A stretch of DNA of 64,000 nucleotides from PXAP01 sp964520585 (GCA_964520585.1 CAZFOO010000001.1:30737-94736); one strand, 5' to 3'. Shown: positions 45,648 through 55,399, counted from the stretch's first letter. Notes: generated by a model not told the origin, from the letters alone. Program-made: numbers and translations.

Positions 45648-46382
45648 TATAAAGTCCATGATCATAATAATTTATAGATTTTATTGCCTTATAAAGAATA
45701 TCCTCCACCGGAGGAGGTTTCTTTAAAAGAGGACCAAGGTTTCATTGAATTACTAAAATCTCGGATTTACAATATTATTAAATATCAACCCGAAAGTAGA
45801 TGTTATACCCAAACGCCCACCTCCATATATGATATGCACATTATTTCTTATCGGTATTTTTGCTACATATCACACCTGTGGCAATCAATAAAATACTTAA
45901 AGCATCTTTACGGGTGTCTTCTTTAGCGGGATGAGAATCCTGGGCAGTTAAAAAGCCGTTACAGGATAATAACAATATTGTAGTTAACAAGAACCCCTCT
46001 GGTGTTAATAAATGGCAAATTTTCTATAGTACTTGAGGATATTTACAACTTATTCAGATGCAGATTAAAAAATAGTTGCTTTTTCACATAAAAAAAACCG
46101 AATAGTTTAATTCAGTTTGTAGATATAATACTAAAACATGCCTGTAATGATAACTACCGGCTATGAGTATAATTATGTTCGTTAACGTACATAATTGTTT
46201 GAATGCGGACAGAATTTACACTCTGCCAAATAGACTTTATGCTCTGCTAGTCTTGTACTTAATCATAATGGCCTGCAATTTGATAATTTCCTGTTGCAAA
46301 ACAAATTTGGCCCGGAATTATGGAATTAAAGTTACAACCTGGAGATAACTGTAATAATAATCATAAATATCAACATAACAAG
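45648..46382. other. Intergenic region (735 bp), no gene called
   Basis: AT-rich sequence between a TonB-dependent receptor and the M28 peptidase. A small hairpin CCTCC-ACC-GGAGG at 45702-45714, followed by a T-rich stretch, could end the receptor transcript. The short open frames in it have no start context, no family match and atypical composition. Confidence 0.5.
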
Positions 46383-47597
46383 ATGAACAACAGCAATCTA
46401 AGTGAAAAATGTCTTCATTTGTTAAATACCCTTTGCGTGGAAATACCTGAAAGGACAACCGGAAGCCAGGGGAACAGAGAGGCTACCCGGTTTTTTAAAG
46501 GTAAGATGGATTCTTTGGGATGGTTGACGGAATCACAGGAGTTTGATACGGTGGACTGGATCGATGGTGGAGCAACCCTCCGTTCAGGCAACAACGAGTT
46601 TAAGGTTTTGGTCAGTCCATATTCGAAAGGCTGCTCAGTCAGGTCATACCTTGAAAGTGTGTCAACTGTCAGTGAGCTTGAAAACGGCGACTTCACAAAT
46701 AAGATCATTTTCTTGCATGGTGATATTGCCCGTGAGCAACTAATGCCTAAAAATTTTGTATTTTACAATCCCGAAAATCATCAGAAGATAATTTCTCTGC
46801 TGGAAAAATCCGAAGCAAGGGCTATCATTTGTGCCACAGGAAGGAATGCTGCACTTGCCGGTGGTATTTATCCCTTTCCCCTTATTGAGGATGGTGATTT
46901 TGACATTCCGTCAGTTTACATGACAGAGGAAGAAGGAATAAAGCTGGCCGGATATTCAGGGAAAGAGGTAATTCTTAATTCAGTATCGGAAAGGGTACCC
47001 GGTAAAGGGTATAACGTAATTGCCAGGAAAGGCAAACCGGGAAACGGCAGGATTGTAATAACTGCACATATTGACTCAAAAAAAGGGACACCTGGTGCCA
47101 TTGATAATGCAACAGGTGTAGTAGTACTGATGCTTCTCGCAGACCTGCTAAAGGATTATTCCGGTAATAGGCAAATTGAGATAGTCGCCTTTAACGGAGA
47201 AGATTACTATTCAGTTCCCGGCCAAATGGCCTGGATCTCGGCGAATCAGGAAAAATTTGAAAATATTCTCTTCAATATAAATATTGACGGTGCCGGATAT
47301 AAAGAGGGAAAAACCGCATTTTCATATTATGACCTGCCGGATACGGTAAAGAACATTTGTTCCCATGTTGTTAAAAAGCATCCTGGTATTATCGAGGGAA
47401 AACCCTGGCCCCAGGGTGACCACAGCATTTTTCTTCAATATGGCAGGCCCGCACTTGCAGTATCTTCAGAGTGGTTTATTGAAAATATAGATAAACAGGA
47501 TATTACACACACCCCGAAGGACAATACCGGGATTGTAGATTGTAATAAGCTTGTTGAGATAGCTGCCGCACTTCGTAACCTTACCATTAAAATATAA
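46383..47597 (+). CDS. M28 family zinc aminopeptidase-like protein
   Basis: A 404-residue metallopeptidase with no signal peptide. Metal ligands and catalytic residues of family M28 are visible in order: ITAHIDSKKG (His ligand and catalytic Asp), AIDNATGV (bridging Asp), FNGEDYY (Glu base and Asp ligand), NINIDGAG (Asp ligand) and QGDHSIF (His ligand). Members remove N-terminal residues from peptides with two zinc ions. The gene sits between two TonB-dependent receptors, consistent with use of imported peptides, though it would act in the cytoplasm. I start at the ATG at 46383; an upstream ATG at 46320 adds a poorly conserved leader. Confidence 0.9.
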   Translation: MNNSNLSEKCLHLLNTLCVEIPERTTGSQGNREATRFFKGKMDSLGWLTESQEFDTVDWIDGGATLRSGNNEFKVLVSPYSKGCSVRSYLESVSTVSELENGDFTNKIIFLHGDIAREQLMPKNFVFYNPENHQKIISLLEKSEARAIICATGRNAALAGGIYPFPLIEDGDFDIPSVYMTEEEGIKLAGYSGKEVILNSVSERVPGKGYNVIARKGKPGNGRIVITAHIDSKKGTPGAIDNATGVVVLMLLADLLKDYSGNRQIEIVAFNGEDYYSVPGQMAWISANQEKFENILFNINIDGAGYKEGKTAFSYYDLPDTVKNICSHVVKKHPGIIEGKPWPQGDHSIFLQYGRPALAVSSEWFIENIDKQDITHTPKDNTGIVDCNKLVEIAAALRNLTIKI

Positions 47598-47684
47598 CTT
47601 CAAATTTCACCGAATTAATAAGTGGTAATCCCGACATTACCAGTGAATACGTAAAAAATAATATACAACATACTACATATAAAA

Positions 47685-50045
47685 ATGGAAACAATTAAGA
47701 TAATTAAAACATTCGCTTTAGCAACCCTGATGGTACTGACATTGTCAAATGCATATTCTCAAAACTCATTAAACCAAACGGTAAGAGGTACAATTACAGA
47801 AGTAAATTCAAAATCACCTCTTATCGGAGCTACAATTATCATTGATGGTCTTGAACCTTTAAAAGGAACTACAACCGGCGCAGATGGAAATTTCCGTCTC
47901 GAAGAGGTTCCTGTCGGAAGGTATAATTTTAAGGTAAGCTATATAGGATATGAACCTTTTACGGTTTCTGAAATTATGGTTGGATCTGGAAAAGAGGTCG
48001 TACTGAATATCGAGCTTAAAGAGTCTTCGCTTGCACTTGGCGAGGTGGTAATCAGGGCAAATACTAACAAAGACCGGCCCATAAATTCAATGGCAACTAT
48101 TAGTGCACGTACTTTCAGTGTTGAAGAAACCAGTCGTTATGCAGGTGGATTGGACGATCCCGCCCGTTTGGCTTCTGCCTTTGCAGGGGTAACTACTACC
48201 CAAACAACAAGTAATGCAATTATCATCAGGGGTAATTCGCCCAGAGGCGTTTTGTGGCGTTTCGAGGGTGTTGACATTCCTGCAGCCTTTCACTTTCCAA
48301 ATGTCGATTTTATTGGTGGAGGAGGTTTCACAGTATTAAGTAACCAGATGCTAAGAAATTCTGATTTTTATACCGGGGCATTCCCCGCAGAATACGGCAA
48401 TGCCAGTTCAGGGGTGTTTGATATTAAAATGCGGACCGGAAACGCAGACAATAGAGAATATACCGCCGGAACCAGTATGATAGGCACTTTTTTTTCGGCC
48501 GAAGGGCCATTTGTGAAAGGGAAAAATGCAACTTATTTATTTAACTACCGTTATTCTACTCTCGGGCTTATTGGGCCTTTGATGAGCTTCCCTAACCTGC
48601 CAACTTTTCAGGATTTAAGCTTTAAGTTCGATTTCTCAACAAAAAATGCGGGTACATTCTCATTCTGGGGACTGGGAGCCGATGACATTAATATAAAAAC
48701 AGCAGAGCCTGATGTCTCAAATTGGGAAACTGACTATGATCGTACGGGTCTGGATTATTTCAACCGGTTTGGAGCAGTCGGGCTTTCACATCGTATATCA
48801 TTAGGTACCAGAACATTCATTCATTCTACTCTAAGCGCAGATGGGATGGCTTATGAAATGGACAAAAAAGAATACACGTTTGATTCATGGTTACTTCCAA
48901 CCGATAATATTGCAAGTACCGAGGGAAAATACACATTCAGGTCAATCGTTAATCATAAGTTGAGCAAAAGGGTAAGCTCGAGGACAGGGATAACGCTGAA
49001 TAGTTTATTCTTTGACAACTCCTTAAAAATGGCGTTCAGGGATAATCCGGAGGAGATGTCTACTTTTGTGGATAACAGTGGGACAGGATTATTGACGCAG
49101 GCATTTTCTCAATTCAAAATTGACCTTCTTCCCAACCTCTCAACCAATTTAGGATTTCATACAATTTATCTTGATGTAAATGAAAAAGCAACAATTGAAC
49201 CACGGGCAGGTTTAAGCTGGAGCTTTACACAAAATGATGAGCTAAGTGTGGCTTACGGATTACATTCCCAAATGGAAGAATTGCGGACTTATTATTCACA
49301 AACCAACGATAACGGCACTATTGAAACACCAAACAAAAACCTTGATTTTATGAAATCGCATCATTTCGTTCTGGGTTACAGCCGGAAATTGAGCGATTTT
49401 ATGCGAATTAAAATTGAACCATATTATCAGATATTGCAGGATATTCCGGTTTATCCAAACAGTTCGTTTGCAATAATAAATGTTACTTCCAACTGGGCTA
49501 TTAACCGCAAACTGGAAAACTCCGGTACCGGTAAAAACTATGGCATTGACTTAACCTTTGAGCGATTTCTGAAAGATGGATATTACTATTTAATCACCGG
49601 ATCATTATTTGATTCAAAGTATGTTGGCGGAGATGGTCAAGAATACAGCACACGTTTCAACAGGGGACATGTCCTGAACCTGCTTGCCGGAAAAGAATGG
49701 ATGGTTAAAAATAAAAACATCCTTAGCCTTAGTGCAAAAGTAACCTATATGGGCGGTTTACGCTATACACCTGCGCTGTATAATGAATCAATTGAAGGAC
49801 AATTGTTTAAACCCGACAATTCGCTGGCATTTGCCAGACAGTTCCCTTCATCAACAGGTATTGATTTTACAATCAGCTACAGGATAAACAAAGCAAAATT
49901 CACCGGGGTATGGTATTTAATGATGAAAAATGCCTTAATGCAACCCGATTATTCCGATCCTTTCTATGATGTCATTACAAACGATGTAATTATCGACGAG
50001 ATGAAGATGCCTATTCCTGCTTTGGGATACAAGATTGAGTTCTAA
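47685..50045 (+). CDS. TonB-dependent receptor (second)
   Basis: A 786-residue receptor with the same plan as the one at 43269: signal peptide ending near AYSQ, carboxypeptidase-regulatory-like domain (about 32-116; RGTITEVNSKSPLIGATI), plug (about 125-240; RGNSPRGVLWRFEGVDI) and a barrel ending in YKIEF. The two share motifs such as DFYTGAFPAEYGN, so they are paralogues, but the second is visibly richer in AT. It follows the M28 peptidase by 87 bp. No SusD or sigma/anti-sigma pair accompanies it, so substrate and regulation are unknown. Confidence 0.95.
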   Translation: METIKIIKTFALATLMVLTLSNAYSQNSLNQTVRGTITEVNSKSPLIGATIIIDGLEPLKGTTTGADGNFRLEEVPVGRYNFKVSYIGYEPFTVSEIMVGSGKEVVLNIELKESSLALGEVVIRANTNKDRPINSMATISARTFSVEETSRYAGGLDDPARLASAFAGVTTTQTTSNAIIIRGNSPRGVLWRFEGVDIPAAFHFPNVDFIGGGGFTVLSNQMLRNSDFYTGAFPAEYGNASSGVFDIKMRTGNADNREYTAGTSMIGTFFSAEGPFVKGKNATYLFNYRYSTLGLIGPLMSFPNLPTFQDLSFKFDFSTKNAGTFSFWGLGADDINIKTAEPDVSNWETDYDRTGLDYFNRFGAVGLSHRISLGTRTFIHSTLSADGMAYEMDKKEYTFDSWLLPTDNIASTEGKYTFRSIVNHKLSKRVSSRTGITLNSLFFDNSLKMAFRDNPEEMSTFVDNSGTGLLTQAFSQFKIDLLPNLSTNLGFHTIYLDVNEKATIEPRAGLSWSFTQNDELSVAYGLHSQMEELRTYYSQTNDNGTIETPNKNLDFMKSHHFVLGYSRKLSDFMRIKIEPYYQILQDIPVYPNSSFAIINVTSNWAINRKLENSGTGKNYGIDLTFERFLKDGYYYLITGSLFDSKYVGGDGQEYSTRFNRGHVLNLLAGKEWMVKNKNILSLSAKVTYMGGLRYTPALYNESIEGQLFKPDNSLAFARQFPSSTGIDFTISYRINKAKFTGVWYLMMKNALMQPDYSDPFYDVITNDVIIDEMKMPIPALGYKIEF

Positions 50046-50062
50046 TGCTGATTTTTATTTTC

Positions 50063-50098
50063 TTTATACGTATTGAATTATTATATGTGTCGTATAAA
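50063..50098 (+). promoter_or_regulatory. Palindromic operator candidate of the toxin-antitoxin pair
   Basis: TTTATACG (50063-50070) and CGTATAAA (50091-50098) are perfect 8-bp arms 20 bp apart, centred 30 bp before the antitoxin start. The centre-to-centre distance of 28 bp is close to whole helical turns, as expected for two ribbon-helix-helix dimers. TA antitoxins usually repress their own promoter at such sites. Confidence 0.55.
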
Positions 50099-50109
50099 AT
50101 CATGAAGTA

Positions 50110-50367
50110 ATGGATGCAAAAGTCACCCTTTCATTTGATAAGGAAGTAATCGATAAGGCTAAGAAATATGCTGAATCGCAAAATATCAGCCTTTCCCGCC
50201 TGACCGAATTATTGTTACGCCAGATTACCACAGGCAGCTATAAAACTCTTGAGGGACTTCCGGTTTCAGACTGGGTTAATCAGCTGGTTGAAGGCAATGC
50301 AAAATACGTAACCAGAAATCGTTCGCGCAAATCCAGGAGAAGTGAGTACTACAATTCACGAAAATGA
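50110..50367 (+). CDS. Antitoxin, DUF6364-like (ribbon-helix-helix)
   Basis: An 85-residue antitoxin. The N-terminus MDAKVTLSFDKEVIDKAKKYAE followed by SQNISLSRLTELLLRQ is the ribbon-helix-helix pattern of DUF6364-type antitoxins; the C-terminal half, rich in lysine and arginine, should wrap around the toxin. The last four bases overlap the start of the PIN-domain gene (ATGA). Together they form a type II toxin-antitoxin system. Confidence 0.85.
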   Translation: MDAKVTLSFDKEVIDKAKKYAESQNISLSRLTELLLRQITTGSYKTLEGLPVSDWVNQLVEGNAKYVTRNRSRKSRRSEYYNSRK

Positions 50368-50777
50368 AGGTTTTTTTGGATGCAAACATACTAGTAACGG
50401 TGCTTAATAAAGAATACCCTGTATTCACTAGTGCAGCCCGCATACTCAGCCTTGCAGAGAACAGCCGCTTTCAGCTATATACCTCTCCGCTGTGCCTGGC
50501 TATTGCTTTTTACTTTTCCGGTAAAAAAAGCGGGGAGGACCTGGCAAAAAAGAAAATAGTGCTTCTGACCTCAAAAATTGCAATAACAAAAACCGATGAA
50601 ATTACTATTAAGCAAACCATTACTAACAAAAACATCAATTATTTTGAAGACGGACTTGAATACTATTCGGCCCTCGGTTCCGGATGTGAGGTGAGAATTA
50701 CTGAGGATACCGGGGATTTCTATTTATCCGAAATTGAAGTAATTGATTGCAACAGCTTTTTGAACAAATATTTTTAA
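50364..50777 (+). CDS. PIN-domain toxin (VapC-like)
   Basis: A 137-residue ribonuclease-type toxin. It starts MKVFLDANILV with the first catalytic Asp at residue 6. A further acidic cluster is seen in the second half (NYFEDGLEYYSAL, then ITEDTGDFY), which suits the remaining metal-binding residues of the PIN fold. PIN toxins cleave tRNA or rRNA unless held by their antitoxin. The start overlaps the antitoxin by four bases, so the pair is coupled. Confidence 0.88.
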   Translation: MKVFLDANILVTVLNKEYPVFTSAARILSLAENSRFQLYTSPLCLAIAFYFSGKKSGEDLAKKKIVLLTSKIAITKTDEITIKQTITNKNINYFEDGLEYYSALGSGCEVRITEDTGDFYLSEIEVIDCNSFLNKYF

Positions 50778-50790
50778 CCCAAAACAAATT

Positions 50791-50895
50791 ATGATTCTTT
50801 CAGTCACTAATTCAATTCCTGGAAAGGAAATATTGGATAATACCGGGAAAGTAATATTATTCATTTTTATTAATTTGATAAACCTGATTTATTAG
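50791..50895 (+). pseudogene. Possible remnant of a YbjQ/DUF74-type gene
   Basis: A frame of 34 codons begins MILSVTNSIPGKEI, which looks like the conserved start of YbjQ/DUF74 heavy-metal-binding proteins, then turns into hydrophobic sequence of no family and stops. The element TTATTAATTTGATAAACCTG lies at its end. Likely a decayed fragment; weak evidence. Confidence 0.3.
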
Positions 50896-51089
50896 TATCA
50901 TTGATACCAGTAGTTCCAGGTATAGTTTCATTGATAATCAAATTTGACAGTGTTTTGTTATTGGCTATATTAATATTAATAGCCTTAACAACTGTCGGGA
51001 ATGGTTTTATTCGTGGTCATTTAACATGCAAATACTGTAAACAGAAGGAATTAGGGTGTCCAGCCTACCGCTTATTTAACAAAAAATGA
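50874..51089 (+). pseudogene. Fragment of a membrane protein with a C-terminal cysteine motif
   Basis: The frame is open from 50874 to the stop at 51087-51089 with no ATG near its start; the nearest alternative start is TTG at 50901. It encodes a hydrophobic stretch (about two membrane helices) and ends CKYCKQKELGCPAYRLFNKK. That cysteine-rich end looks conserved and functional, so the fragment is probably the 3' remains of a longer gene that lost its 5' end. Confidence 0.4.
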
Positions 51090-51106
51090 AACCTTATAGT
51101 TGATGA

Positions 51107-51622
51107 ATGGAAACAGAACTGGAAAAAGTATTAATGAGTTTTTATAAAACAGATATGATCTCGTATCTGTCACACCACCCAGAAAGTTTTGAGGAGGCTC
51201 TTCATCTGGCTATCACCGATAAGCAACCTTATTCATGGAGGGCAGCATGGTTATTGTGGAGCTGCATGGATGAAAATGACATACGTATCAGAGGTCATAT
51301 CAGAAGCATCATCGAATGCATCAGGGAAAAAAGTGACGGACATCAGCGTGAATTGCTGAAAATTCTATATTTGATGGAAATTGATGAGGAATTTGAAGGG
51401 ATATTGTTCGATCACTGCATCAGAATATGGGAGAAGATCAATAAAAAACCATCGGTAAGATTCACTGCCTTTAAAGTAATTGTCAAGATCAGCCGGAAAT
51501 ATCCTGAATTATCCAAGGAAATCGGTTTTCTTACACAAGATCATTACATGGAAGCCTTGTCAAAAGGAATCAGGCATTCACTTAATAGAATGATTAATGG
51601 TTTGGAAACTAACGACCAATAA
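51107..51622 (+). CDS. Hypothetical helical-repeat protein
   Basis: A 171-residue soluble protein. It is almost all helix, with pairs of helices of about 30-40 residues (FEEALHLAITDKQPYSWRAAWLL; HQRELLKILYLMEID; VRFTAFKVIVKISRKYP) that look like HEAT-type repeats. I do not recognise the family. Start at the ATG at 51107, and the codon use looks normal. It lies between gene remnants and an S33-like hydrolase; no function can be suggested. Confidence 0.65.
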   Translation: METELEKVLMSFYKTDMISYLSHHPESFEEALHLAITDKQPYSWRAAWLLWSCMDENDIRIRGHIRSIIECIREKSDGHQRELLKILYLMEIDEEFEGILFDHCIRIWEKINKKPSVRFTAFKVIVKISRKYPELSKEIGFLTQDHYMEALSKGIRHSLNRMINGLETNDQ

Positions 51623-51730
51623 ACATATATTTTATCCAAAGTCTTATTTCACAAAGCAATTAATAAATACATTTTTTTGGACAATTTAATTGAAATATCG
51701 GGTGGGATTACACAAAATAATTTATCGAAC

Positions 51731-52825
51731 ATGGGAAAGAAAATAATGAAAATAAGCCTCTACATCATTGGCGGAATATTTACAATAGTGTTGATGTTAT
51801 TAGTTGGTCTATGGACGATTAGTCCGGGAAAAGCCGATCCGATAACCGGTTCCGGTGGGACCCAATTAAAGGGCAGTATCTCAGTTATTGAGAAAATTAC
51901 TCTGGGAAGCCAGGATCAGTATCTTATTATCAGGGGTGCGGATTCAACCAAACCAGTAATGCTTTTCCTGCATGGGGGACCAGGCAGTCCTGAAGCTGCC
52001 TTCATGAAACATTATAACCGGGATATTGAAAAGGATTTTGTTATGGTTTACTGGGAACAGCGCGGAGCTGGAAAGTCGTGGTCCAAAGATATCCCAGCTG
52101 AAACCATGAATATGGCACAGTTTATTTCAGATACCAGGGAACTCAGCGAATATCTTAGTGAACGTTTCAGCCAGGAAAGGATATATATTGCCGGGCATTC
52201 ATGGGGTTCATTATTAGGAATATTAACTGCATATAAACACCCTGAACTATTTCGTGCTTTTTTTGGGATTGGGCAGGCATGCTACCAATTTAAAGGAGAA
52301 CAGATATCATATGAATGGGTTAAAGAACAGGCTAATAATCGTAAGGATAAAATGGCTTTGGAAGCGCTTGACCAGTTAAGTTTTCCTGATTCGCTTGCAA
52401 GTAACCATATCTGGATAGATTATCTGATGAATCAGAGAAAATATGTTAATAAATACGGAGGTGGCACAACCCGGGATATAACAGGAATGTGGCCACTGGT
52501 TAAAATAGTGTTTAAAACAAGTGAATATACGATCGGAGAAAAACTAAATTTTATGAATGGCAGTATGTTTTCACTAAATCATATGTGGAATGAAGTGATC
52601 CATTCAAACCTGCTTAACGAATTAGACAGCATACAGGTGCCTGTTTATTTTTTTCACGGGAAGTATGATTACACCACCCCTCATTCTGTTGCAAAAGAAT
52701 TTTTTAATCAACTAAAAGCGCCACAGAAGGGTTTCTTTACTTTTGAGAACTCTGCTCACAGCCCTGTTATGGAAGAGGTTGAGAAATTCAATTCAATCGT
52801 CAGGGAGATCATAGGTAAGTATTGA
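51731..52825 (+). CDS. S33-like alpha/beta hydrolase (proline iminopeptidase family)
   Basis: A 364-residue protein with one N-terminal membrane helix (about 6-27; an uncleaved anchor or signal peptide). The proline-iminopeptidase-type features are the oxyanion segment HGGPGSPE, the nucleophile AGHSWGS, the Asp in HGKYDYTTP and the His in ENSAHSP. Members cleave N-terminal proline or act as epoxide hydrolases and esterases; the exact substrate cannot be told. The frame is open upstream from a TTG at 51677; I choose the ATG at 51731, which is close to the membrane helix. It is followed at 159 bp by the GH95 gene. Confidence 0.85.
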   Translation: MGKKIMKISLYIIGGIFTIVLMLLVGLWTISPGKADPITGSGGTQLKGSISVIEKITLGSQDQYLIIRGADSTKPVMLFLHGGPGSPEAAFMKHYNRDIEKDFVMVYWEQRGAGKSWSKDIPAETMNMAQFISDTRELSEYLSERFSQERIYIAGHSWGSLLGILTAYKHPELFRAFFGIGQACYQFKGEQISYEWVKEQANNRKDKMALEALDQLSFPDSLASNHIWIDYLMNQRKYVNKYGGGTTRDITGMWPLVKIVFKTSEYTIGEKLNFMNGSMFSLNHMWNEVIHSNLLNELDSIQVPVYFFHGKYDYTTPHSVAKEFFNQLKAPQKGFFTFENSAHSPVMEEVEKFNSIVREIIGKY

Positions 52826-52984
52826 ATGATTATGATAAAAAACAGCAATCTCAATGAAAAGTGAAATCTTTTAAGATCCGGACTTTTTCCTTATTATTGT
52901 AATGCAAAATATCACCGGCATCATGCTCCGTCTGAGTATCTGTGCCGGGATATATCAAATGTATCATAATTTTATGTCCGGCTC

Positions 52985-55399
52985 ATGAGCAAAGAAAAAG
53001 CTGAAAAAATCATTGAAAACTTATTCAGAGAACAGGTTATCAACGATAAAATAGTTTTATTTTTGGTTATTATCCCCATAGCAATGGGATGTCTGTTTTT
53101 TTCCTGTGTCGAGGAGCGTAAAGCTGACGAAACTTCATTAATACTCTGGTATAATCAACCTGCAGAGGTTTGGGAGGATGCATTGCCACTTGGAAACGGA
53201 CGTATCGGGGCCATGGTGTTTGGCTATACAGATACAGAGCGTATTCAGCTTAACGATGATTCACTCTGGCCAGCCGACAGGTGGCAGGATGATCCTGATG
53301 GCACCCCGGAAGACCTGGAACGCATCAGGGAACTACTTATAGAAGGACGTAACGCTGAGGCTGATGAGATGATGGTGGAAAAGTTCTCCAGAAAAGATAT
53401 AATCAGGTCACATCAAACGCTGGGTGAGCTCTATATTGATCTGGATCATTCCAATATAACCGAATACCGGCGGGAACTGGATATTGCCAAAGCTTTAGCA
53501 ACGGTATCATACAAAACCAATGGAAACCTGGTTACCCAAAGGGTATTTGCTTCACACCCCCATCAGGTGATTGTTGTAGAAATCGAAACCGAATCTGAAG
53601 CAGGCCTGAATGGCAGGATCCGGATGGAGAGGCCTGAAGACAACGGTTATCCGACTGCAGCCACTGTTGCCGAAGGAGATGACCTTCTTGTAATGCGGGG
53701 TGAGGTTACACAGCGGGGTGGTGTCATTGACTCCAGACCGGCACCAATACTTGATGGCGTGAAATTTGAGACATGTCTGCAGGCAAGCAATCAGGGAGGC
53801 CAGGTTATCAGGGGTGATGGATACCTCGAGCTCGTGAATGTGCAGCAGGCCACATTGTATATTGTATCAAACTCCTCCTGGTATCATGATGATTATCCGG
53901 CACAAAACAAGAAAGAGCTTGAGCAGCTTACTATGTTGGATGATTTATCACTATTTGAGGCTCATGTAAATGATCACCGGCAATTATTCGACAGGGTGAA
54001 TATTAACCTGACCGGTGAACGGCTCGACAGTCTGCCTACCGATGCCAGGTTAAACCGGATCAAAGAGGGTGCAGTTGATCCCGGCCTGGAAGCAATGCTT
54101 TTTCAGTATGGAAGGTACCTTCTAATCGGTTCTTCACGTCCCGGTACAAACCCCGCTAATCTTCAGGGCCTTTGGAACAGGCATATAGAGGCACCATGGA
54201 ACGCCGATTATCATCTGAATATCAACTTGCAGATGAACTATTGGCTGGCAGATGTCGCCAATCTAAGCGAATTGAATCAGCCTTTGTTTGATTTTATTGA
54301 CCGGTTGGTGGTAAGTGGAAGGAGTACAGCAAAGAACAATTTCGGATGCCGGGGCACCTTTTTCCCCCATGCCACCGATCTGTGGGCCCCGACCTGGATG
54401 CGGGCCCGGACAGCTTACTGGGGCAGTTCCTTTGGCGCTACAGGATGGATGATGCAGCATCTTTGGCAGCATTTTCTTTTCAGCAATGATACCACATTTC
54501 TTCGTGAAAGGGCTTTCCCGGCCATGCATGAGGCAGCACAGTTTTATAGTGACTGGATCATACAGGATCCGCGTGATGGCACCCTGGTGTCTGCACCATC
54601 TTCTTCACCCGAAAACAGGTTTATCGATCAGCACGGCAACCCTGTTACTTTATGCCTGGGTGCGGCTGTTGATCAGCAAACCATAGCTGAAGTCTTTGAT
54701 AATTACATGTCTGCCTGCCGGATACTGGACATTGACAATGAACTGTTACAAACCATCAGGTCACAGCGGGGCAGGCTTCGTGAAGGATTCGTGTTAGGCA
54801 GTGATGGCCGTATCCTTGAATGGGACAGGGAATACGAAGAACTTGAGCCCGGGCATCGTCATATGTCCCATCTGTATGGATTCCATCCCGGTACAAGTGT
54901 CGCCAAATATTCAGCACCCGATCTGTTTGATGCGGTCAGAAAAACCCTGGATTACCGATTGGAAAATGGAGGAGCCGGCACAGGGTGGAGCCGTGCCTGG
55001 CTTATCAACTGCGCAGCCAGGCTGCTGGACGCGGAAATGGCTCATGAGCATATCCAGTATTTCTTCAGTGAATCCATCTACAACAATCTTTTCGATGCAC
55101 ACCCGCCGTTCCAGATTGATGGCAACTTCGGATACACTGCCGGTGTGGCCGAGATGCTGTTACAATCACACGAAGAAAATATCATCCGGATATTGCCTGC
55201 CCTGCCCGAAGCCTGGAAATCCGGACATGTAAAGGGTCTGAAAGCCAGAGGTGGCCTGGTGATCGATATCTTTTGGCGTGACGGAAGGGCAACCGAAGTA
55301 ATCATCCATTCCGGCAGGCCGGGTGAGATAAGCCTTTTATATGATGATGAGACAAAAATTATTCAATACGAACGAGGCAAAACAAAGCTTAAAATATAA
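52985..55399 (+). CDS. GH95 family alpha-L-fucosidase
   Basis: An 804-residue glycoside hydrolase that removes terminal alpha-1,2-linked L-fucose with inversion. It begins with a hydrophobic stretch ending LFFSC, probably a lipoprotein signal with an unusually long front. The N-terminal domain has LWYNQPAEVWEDALPLGNGRIGAM; the (alpha/alpha)6 barrel has the Asn pair in DYHLNINLQMNYW, the acid Glu in SSPENRF, and the Asp in FQIDGNFGYTAG, which correspond to the residues shown for the Bifidobacterium enzyme (from memory). The gene is well conserved and looks richer in GC than its upstream neighbours. No SusC/SusD pair is near, so it is not in a typical polysaccharide locus. Confidence 0.95.
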   Translation: MSKEKAEKIIENLFREQVINDKIVLFLVIIPIAMGCLFFSCVEERKADETSLILWYNQPAEVWEDALPLGNGRIGAMVFGYTDTERIQLNDDSLWPADRWQDDPDGTPEDLERIRELLIEGRNAEADEMMVEKFSRKDIIRSHQTLGELYIDLDHSNITEYRRELDIAKALATVSYKTNGNLVTQRVFASHPHQVIVVEIETESEAGLNGRIRMERPEDNGYPTAATVAEGDDLLVMRGEVTQRGGVIDSRPAPILDGVKFETCLQASNQGGQVIRGDGYLELVNVQQATLYIVSNSSWYHDDYPAQNKKELEQLTMLDDLSLFEAHVNDHRQLFDRVNINLTGERLDSLPTDARLNRIKEGAVDPGLEAMLFQYGRYLLIGSSRPGTNPANLQGLWNRHIEAPWNADYHLNINLQMNYWLADVANLSELNQPLFDFIDRLVVSGRSTAKNNFGCRGTFFPHATDLWAPTWMRARTAYWGSSFGATGWMMQHLWQHFLFSNDTTFLRERAFPAMHEAAQFYSDWIIQDPRDGTLVSAPSSSPENRFIDQHGNPVTLCLGAAVDQQTIAEVFDNYMSACRILDIDNELLQTIRSQRGRLREGFVLGSDGRILEWDREYEELEPGHRHMSHLYGFHPGTSVAKYSAPDLFDAVRKTLDYRLENGGAGTGWSRAWLINCAARLLDAEMAHEHIQYFFSESIYNNLFDAHPPFQIDGNFGYTAGVAEMLLQSHEENIIRILPALPEAWKSGHVKGLKARGGLVIDIFWRDGRATEVIIHSGRPGEISLLYDDETKIIQYERGKTKLKI

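Noticed and set aside
45684..45926. 80-codon frame downstream of the first receptor
   Set aside because: No family, biased toward rare residues, no initiation context; better explained as noncoding.
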